Of a stretch of DNA of 64,000 nucleotides, positions 61,035 to 64,000 are shown one piece after another. Position numbers and translations under genes: made by a program. The DNA is from ZC4RG30 sp039917615. GTDB taxonomy: Bacteria > Pseudomonadota > Gammaproteobacteria > Steroidobacterales > Steroidobacteraceae. Every line of letters begins with the position of its first letter. Within the stretch, counting starts at the first letter, position 1. The stretch lies in NCBI GenBank assembly GCA_039917615.1, contig JBDSJD010000047.1:42748-106747 (forward strand). The letters run 5' to 3'. The notes under the pieces are model-generated. The model made no database searches. It was not told the origin of the DNA and saw nothing but the letters and a program-made list of their open reading frames with translations.

Positions 61035-61322
61035 GGCAGTTAGACGTAGCGTTCCTACTTCTTTTAAGTCCACGCGCTTCTTGGCGTTCCAAAGATCATG
61101 TCCATGCTGCAGCGCTAGCCAACTTTCTGGCGAGCGCCCAAGACACTTGGATAGACGCAGCGCCATCTCGGGGGTGACTCCACTCTTGCCAGTCAGGATG
61201 CGATTCAGCGTCGATGCCGATACGCCAAGCTTGGCGGAAAGCTCCCGACCGCTAATGCCATTCGGCTCAAGATAGACCGAGGTAATGAACTCGCCCGGAT
61301 GCGGAGGGTTGTGCATAGCCAT
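61029..61322 (-). CDS. higA: HigA-type XRE antitoxin
   Basis: A 97-residue protein from the ATG at 61322 (MAMHNPPHPGEFITSVYLEP), with a helix-turn-helix GISGRELSAKLGVSASTLNRILTGKSG and the C-terminal ALRLSKCLGRSPESWLALQHGHDLW typical of HigA. The start overlaps the remnant HigB stop (TAATG). The stop codon TAA (61029-61031) is formed by the cassette core GTTAGGC, so the coding end sits exactly on the predicted recombination point. The gene points against the usual direction of cassette genes. Confidence 0.85.
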   Translation of the reverse strand: MAMHNPPHPGEFITSVYLEPNGISGRELSAKLGVSASTLNRILTGKSGVTPEMALRLSKCLGRSPESWLALQHGHDLWNAKKRVDLKEVGTLRLTAA

Positions 61323-61477
61323 TAATGATAGTCCTCGTAGTCGAGTACATATGCCTGTCCGTCCCGGAACTCGAACGTCAGGCGCCAATTGCCGTTGACC
61401 CACACTGACCAGCGACCTTTCTCCTGGCCCTTCAAGGGGTGCCGCCTGAACCCGGGAACGTCCATGTCCTCACCCAT
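61322..61477 (-). pseudogene. higB: HigB toxin, N-terminally truncated
   Basis: From an internal ATG at 61477 the frame encodes the C-terminal half of a HigB/RelE-type toxin: DVPGFRRHPLKGQEKGRWSV, WVNGNWRLTFEFRDG, YVLDYEDYH. A stop lies just upstream in this frame, and the neighbouring frame continues with LPRYFDASLRHG, which would fit the preceding helix, suggesting a frameshift near 61475. The first 30-40 residues expected for HigB would fall inside the attC-like site at 61519, so the toxin appears cut and inactive. Confidence 0.6.
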
Positions 61478-61518
61478 GCCTCAGGGACGCATCAAAGTAG
61501 CGAGGCAATCGGCTTGGC

Positions 61519-61652
61519 GCCCAACGGCACCCCTCAGCGACCGCCCTCCGACGGATCAGCACGCGGGCGCGCATGACTTGTTTGACCACAACGCTGATCG
61601 CCCGCGGTCGTGGACTTTATCTGTCCCGGATCGCTGCATGGGTTTGTTCGGC
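61519..61652 (+). repeat. attC-like recombination site A (cassette junction)
   Basis: Runs from left core GCCCAAC (61519-61525) to right core GTTCGGC (61646-61652), 134 bases. The right part GATCGCTGCATG followed by TTGTTCGGCGTCAC is shared with the sites at 62264 and 63063. The right core fits RYYYAAC/GTTRRRY spacing of integron attC sites with one deviation. It separates the higBA and parE/phd cassettes. Confidence 0.7.
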
Positions 61653-61653
61653 G

Positions 61654-61974
61654 TCACGTGTCTGTGGATCTATTTCTGACTGCAAGCAGCGCTTGATCAA
61701 GTAGGCGTTCGCCGCGAACCACGTGAAGAATATGGACACGACCCTTCTCGTGCCTATAGATGACGCGGCACGGTGGTTCGACAATCTGGCGGTAGTGCCA
61801 CCCCTTGAATTCCGGTAGCTTGGACCCACTGAGGGGGTGATCTGCAAGCTGATCGACATGTTCCGACACGCGTCTGAAAAACGCCTTTGCCGCAATGGGA
61901 TTGTCCAGGGCAATGTAGTCTGCAATTGCCTCTATGTCTCCTGAGGCGGGCTCCGTCCAGATTACTTCAGCCAT
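61654..61974 (-). CDS. RelE/ParE-family toxin
   Basis: A 106-residue protein with the ParE pattern: EVIWTEPASGDIEAIADYIA, NPIAAKAFFRRVSEHVDQLADHPLSG, RQIVEPPCRVIYRHEKGRVHILHVVRGER. ParE toxins poison gyrase and RelE toxins cleave mRNA; the sequence is closer to ParE. It overlaps its antitoxin by 13 bases, antitoxin first. The stop lies two bases past the core GTTCGGC, so the coding end touches the cassette junction. Confidence 0.88.
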   Translation of the reverse strand: MAEVIWTEPASGDIEAIADYIALDNPIAAKAFFRRVSEHVDQLADHPLSGSKLPEFKGWHYRQIVEPPCRVIYRHEKGRVHILHVVRGERLLDQALLAVRNRSTDT

Positions 61975-62219
61975 CGCGACATGCGTTGCTTGAACTGAGC
62001 GTTTGTGAGAGTACGCCCTTCTTCAATGGCCTTCTCACCGCGCGCAATACCTTCCAAAAGTTTCATTCGCCGCTGCAACAGCTCGTAGCTCTCAACGTCG
62101 ATCAGGTAGGCGCTGGGCAGGCCGTGCTGGGTGATGAGGATGGGCTCTCGACTGCGCGATATGTCATTGAGCAGTTCGGTGGCTTGGCGCTTGAGGGTTG
62201 TGACGAGTTCTGTACGCAT
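61962..62219 (-). CDS. Phd/YefM-family antitoxin
   Basis: An 85-residue antitoxin. The N-terminal Phd fold reads ELVTTLKRQATELLNDISRSREPILITQHGLPSAYLIDVESYELL, and the C-terminal helix (LLEGIARGEKAIEEGRTLT) binds the toxin. It precedes and overlaps the ParE-type toxin gene. Phd/YefM antitoxins repress their own promoter; a low-GC stretch at 62220-62240 upstream may hold it. Confidence 0.88.
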   Translation of the reverse strand: MRTELVTTLKRQATELLNDISRSREPILITQHGLPSAYLIDVESYELLQRRMKLLEGIARGEKAIEEGRTLTNAQFKQRMSRWLK

Positions 62220-62263
62220 ACAGTGATACTATAGTACCACTCCGACGAGCACAAGGGAGTGCC

Positions 62264-62395
62264 GCCCAACGTCCCGCATCAGAGATTGTGCGCTGCGCCG
62301 CACGCGCGGCGAACAATCTCTGACCAGAATGACTAGATGACGGTCGGGCGCGTGCAATTTATGGTGATCCAGATCGCTGCATGCGGTTGTTATGC
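62264..62395 (+). repeat. attC-like recombination site B (cassette junction)
   Basis: From GCCCAAC (62264-62270) to GTTATGC (62389-62395), 132 bases. Contains the perfect inverted repeat CAGAGATTGT (62280-62289) / ACAATCTCTG (62313-62322). The left arm CCGCATCAGAGAT pairs with the right-arm complement CCGCATGCAGCGAT with a few unpaired bases, as in folded attC sites. Bases 62358-62391 are identical to 63152-63185 in site C. Confidence 0.75.
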
Positions 62396-62472
62396 GCCAC
62401 GTGCAACCAAGGTGACGCGAAGAGCGTAAGTGTGTAGACTATGCCATCCTGATACACACACTGGCAAGTACC

Positions 62473-62670
62473 ATGCGAACCAATATTGTGATTGACGACA
62501 CCCTTATGAAGAATGCCCTTAAGGCTACTGGCCTCAAGACGAAGAGAGAGGCAGTTGAATTGGGCCTTCAGACGTTGGTCCAGTTGAATCGGCAGGCGGA
62601 CATTCGGAAGCTTCGAGGCAAACTGAAATGGGAGGGGGACCTGCGAGAGTCTCGGAGCATGGAGCGGTGA
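62473..62670 (+). CDS. vapB: VapB-type antitoxin
   Basis: A 65-residue antitoxin: MRTNIVIDDTLMKNALKATG, then LKTKREAVELGLQTLVQLNR, the standard DUF2191/VapB ribbon-helix-helix form, and a charged C-terminal KLKWEGDLRESRSMER that contacts the toxin. Its stop overlaps the vapC start (GTGA). It lies on the plus strand, in the usual orientation for cassette genes relative to the attC sites. Confidence 0.9.
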   Translation: MRTNIVIDDTLMKNALKATGLKTKREAVELGLQTLVQLNRQADIRKLRGKLKWEGDLRESRSMER

Positions 62671-63056
62671 TCGTTGTCGATTCCAGCGTCTGGATAGACT
62701 ATTTCAACGGCACCGAGTCAGCGGCAGCTGATCGTCTGGATGAACTACTTGGCGTGAAGCGTTTGGCGGTGGGTGACATCGTTCTTGCCGAGGTGCTCCA
62801 GGGATTTCGCGACGATGCTCAATACAGGGTTGCCAAGCAGACCATGACTTCTCTAACCGTGTTCCAGATGCTCGGTCAGACAATAGCCATTCGAAGCGCA
62901 GAGAACTACCGTTCACTAAGGGCGCGTGGCATTACGATCCGCAAGACCTTGGACGTTGTCATCGCAACCTACTGCATCGAGCACGACCTTCCGCTGCTCT
63001 TTGAAGACAAGGACTTCCTTCCCTTCGTGCGCCACCTCGGGCTCAGAGAGAGCTGA
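62667..63056 (+). CDS. vapC: VapC PIN-domain ribonuclease toxin
   Basis: A 129-residue PIN protein starting at GTG (62667). The acidic active-site residues are visible: VVDSSVWIDYFNG (Asp), DIVLAEVLQGF (Glu), and TLDVVIATYCIEHDLPLLFEDKDF (Asp). VapC toxins cleave tRNA or rRNA. The start is set by the GTGA overlap with vapB; the earlier ATG at 62628 is inside vapB. Looks intact. Confidence 0.92.
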   Translation: MIVVDSSVWIDYFNGTESAAADRLDELLGVKRLAVGDIVLAEVLQGFRDDAQYRVAKQTMTSLTVFQMLGQTIAIRSAENYRSLRARGITIRKTLDVVIATYCIEHDLPLLFEDKDFLPFVRHLGLRES

Positions 63057-63062
63057 TCTGGC

Positions 63063-63189
63063 ACATAACGTCCCGCATCGGCGACTGGGCGCCGCACCTG
63101 CGGCGCACAATCGCTGATCTCACTCCTGTTGTGACGGTGGGGCGCGCGCACTTTATGGTGATCCAGATCGCTGCATGCGGTTGTTCGGC
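63063..63189 (+). repeat. attC-like recombination site C (cassette junction)
   Basis: From ACATAAC (63063-63069) to GTTCGGC (63183-63189), 127 bases. The left core is the near-complement of GTTATGC at the start of the same cassette (62389), six of seven bases. Internal pairing: GCGCCGCA with TGCGGCGC around a two-base loop. The stop of vapC lies 7 bases upstream. Confidence 0.75.
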
Positions 63190-63206
63190 GTCACGACGTA
63201 GATCTT

Positions 63207-63332
63207 CTACTTCAGCTGTACGACTTTGGACCCGGGTGTAGACTGGGTCTTGCTGGCGGCTGGATCGTACTTCTTCAGGAAGACTGGCGCGACAGTCCAT
63301 TTCTGTCCGTCGTCCGTAAGGAGAGTTCCTAC
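63207..63332 (-). pseudogene. 3' fragment of a cassette gene cut by an IS3-family element
   Basis: About 41 codons ending at 63207 (TLLTDDGQKWTVAPVFLKKY, DPAASKTQSTPGSKVVQLK). The frame continues upstream only into IS sequence. It begins shortly after core GTTCGGC (63183) and so belongs to the next cassette, minus strand. No family recognised. Confidence 0.4.
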
Positions 63333-63340
63333 GCAAAAGT

Positions 63341-63886
63341 GGACACCCATAGTTAGTGAACACGACTTTCGAACTCGACGGGCGAACAATACCCGAGCGA
63401 TGAGTGCAAGCGGTAGTTGTTGTAGAAAGTGATATAGCTCTGGATCGCAGTTCGCAGCTGCTGATCGCTGTGGAAGTCCTGCCGGTGGTACATGTCTGAC
63501 TTCATCGTCTTGTTCCACGACTCCATGTGCGCGTTGTCGGTCATCCGGCGAGGTCGATTCACCGATTGGACCAGACCGGCTTCCTGCAGCTGCTGGCGTA
63601 CGTCATAAGCCAGGAACTCCGACCCGCGGTCACTGTGGAAGATGGTGCCCGGCTTGGGCCTGCGCGTACGCAGCGCCGCAGCCAACGCCCGCTGAACCAC
63701 AGCCTGGCCCTTGTCTGGCGACAACGCCCAACCCAGCAACCTTCTGGAGTGCCGGTCCATCACCGTGGCGAGGTATCGCCACTGACCTGCCATCTTCAGA
63801 TACGTCACGTCAGACACCCACACCTGGTCCGGTGCCGTCACCTCGACGCTGTGCACCTGACATTCGACGGTGCTGTCACCGGTCAT
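63341..63886 (-). mobile_element. IS3-family element, 3' part only
   Basis: Contains the C-terminal half of an IS3-type transposase. The near end, around 63333-63345, starts GCAAAAGTGGACACCCATAG; the other side is lost where a different element begins at about 63886. No complete terminal inverted repeat pair is visible. Confidence 0.6.
63353..63886 (-). pseudogene. IS3-family transposase (OrfB), N-terminally truncated
   Basis: The rve integrase core is present: APDQVWVSDVTYLKMAGQWRYL (first Asp), IFHSDRGSEFLAYDVRQQLQE (second Asp), RRMTDNAHMESWNKTMKSDM (Glu), and FYNNYRLHSSLGYCSPVEFE. The usual HTH_21 region and OrfA are missing; the first residues MTGDSTVEC come from the border. Not expected to be active. 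Confidence 0.8.
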
Positions 63887-64000
63887 GCAAAAGTCCCCAG
63901 TAATGGTCAGGTAATTCTCCCCACCCTCTTTTCACCCGAGGAGGGCAGACGATGTTGGACACAAGAGAGATCGAGCTGACTATGGCAGCCGAGGTCAACG
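63887..64000 (+). mobile_element. Left end of a further mobile element (partial)
   Basis: Sequence changes abruptly after the IS3 remnant. GCAAAAGTCCCC (63887-63898) may be an element terminus. A gene starts at 63952. The type cannot be told from this short end. Confidence 0.35.
63952..64000 (+). CDS. Start of a probable transposase gene (partial)
   Basis: ATG at 63952 with a strong GAGGAGG 7 bases upstream; 16 codons are visible (MLDTREIELTMAAEVN) before the window ends. Position next to a broken IS suggests a transposase or its regulator, but the family is not recognised. Confidence 0.4.
   Translation, partial: MLDTREIELTMAAEVN

Noticed and set aside
1..64000. CRISPR arrays, rRNA, tRNA and prophage
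   Set aside because: No regularly spaced repeats, no rRNA or tRNA sequence and no phage structural genes were recognised by reading.

Overview
The window is GC-rich, densely coded bacterial chromosome. It looks like a gammaproteobacterium, probably from the Xanthomonadales/Nevskiales/Steroidobacterales part of the class. Supporting genes are oligopeptidase A, a membrane-type FadE, RimO, GlmU/GlmS, MltA, a MetR/MetE-like pair, GspA/GspB and an MCE transport operon. Taxonomy is inference only; there is no rRNA or tRNA to anchor it.

1-43 kb, mostly core genome. From the left: glutathione reductase with a GltS-type glutamate carrier (1-2469); oligopeptidase A; an HD-domain protein; a VanY-like peptidase; a PAS-GGDEF-EAL c-di-GMP protein; and a phospholipase D-like protein (to 10.1 kb). 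An MCE lipid-transport operon follows (lipoprotein, MCE protein, ATPase, permease with an N-terminal STAS-like domain; 10.8-14.3 kb), then malate dehydrogenase, a decayed NTF2/SnoaL-like gene and a ccdAB toxin-antitoxin pair whose start codon lies in a 12-bp inverted repeat. Next are metR/metE-like with MetR-type boxes, a fatty-acid desaturase, mogA, a PhoX-like protein, selO, fadE and a DUF4399 protein. At 26.2-32.5 kb gspA-gspB precede a pseudo-receiver/TonB fusion, a Ser/Thr kinase and a glycosyltransferase. At 32.4-35.6 kb four minus-strand genes overlap by 4 bases at every junction: a methyltransferase, a 53-residue protein, a His-rich CobW-type GTPase and a WD40 protein. rimO, glmS-glmU, a VIT-like protein, a DUF3465 protein and a degenerate HD-GYP protein follow.

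43-57 kb, envelope functions: dodecin, a Tat-exported aldo/keto reductase, MltA, a GST, a soluble sugar dehydrogenase and a 2890-residue cyclic beta-1,2-glucan synthase, followed by three small membrane-protein genes.

57.7-64 kb, accessory region: a tandem-DUF433 protein coupled to a DUF4926 protein, a nucleotidyltransferase, TspO, an orphan ribbon-helix-helix antitoxin and another antitoxin-like gene. After these comes what I read as an integron-type cassette array without a visible integrase. Three attC-like sites of about 130 bp (61519, 62264, 63063) and a GTTAGGC core at 61028 delimit three cassettes, each holding a toxin-antitoxin module: a broken higBA, a phd/parE pair and vapBC. The next cassette is cut by an IS3-family fragment, which is itself cut by another element at the window edge.

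No rRNA, tRNA, CRISPR array or prophage was seen. The undescribed-system candidates I would follow first are the cassette array, the four-gene overlapping CobW operon and the pseudo-receiver/TonB-kinase pair.
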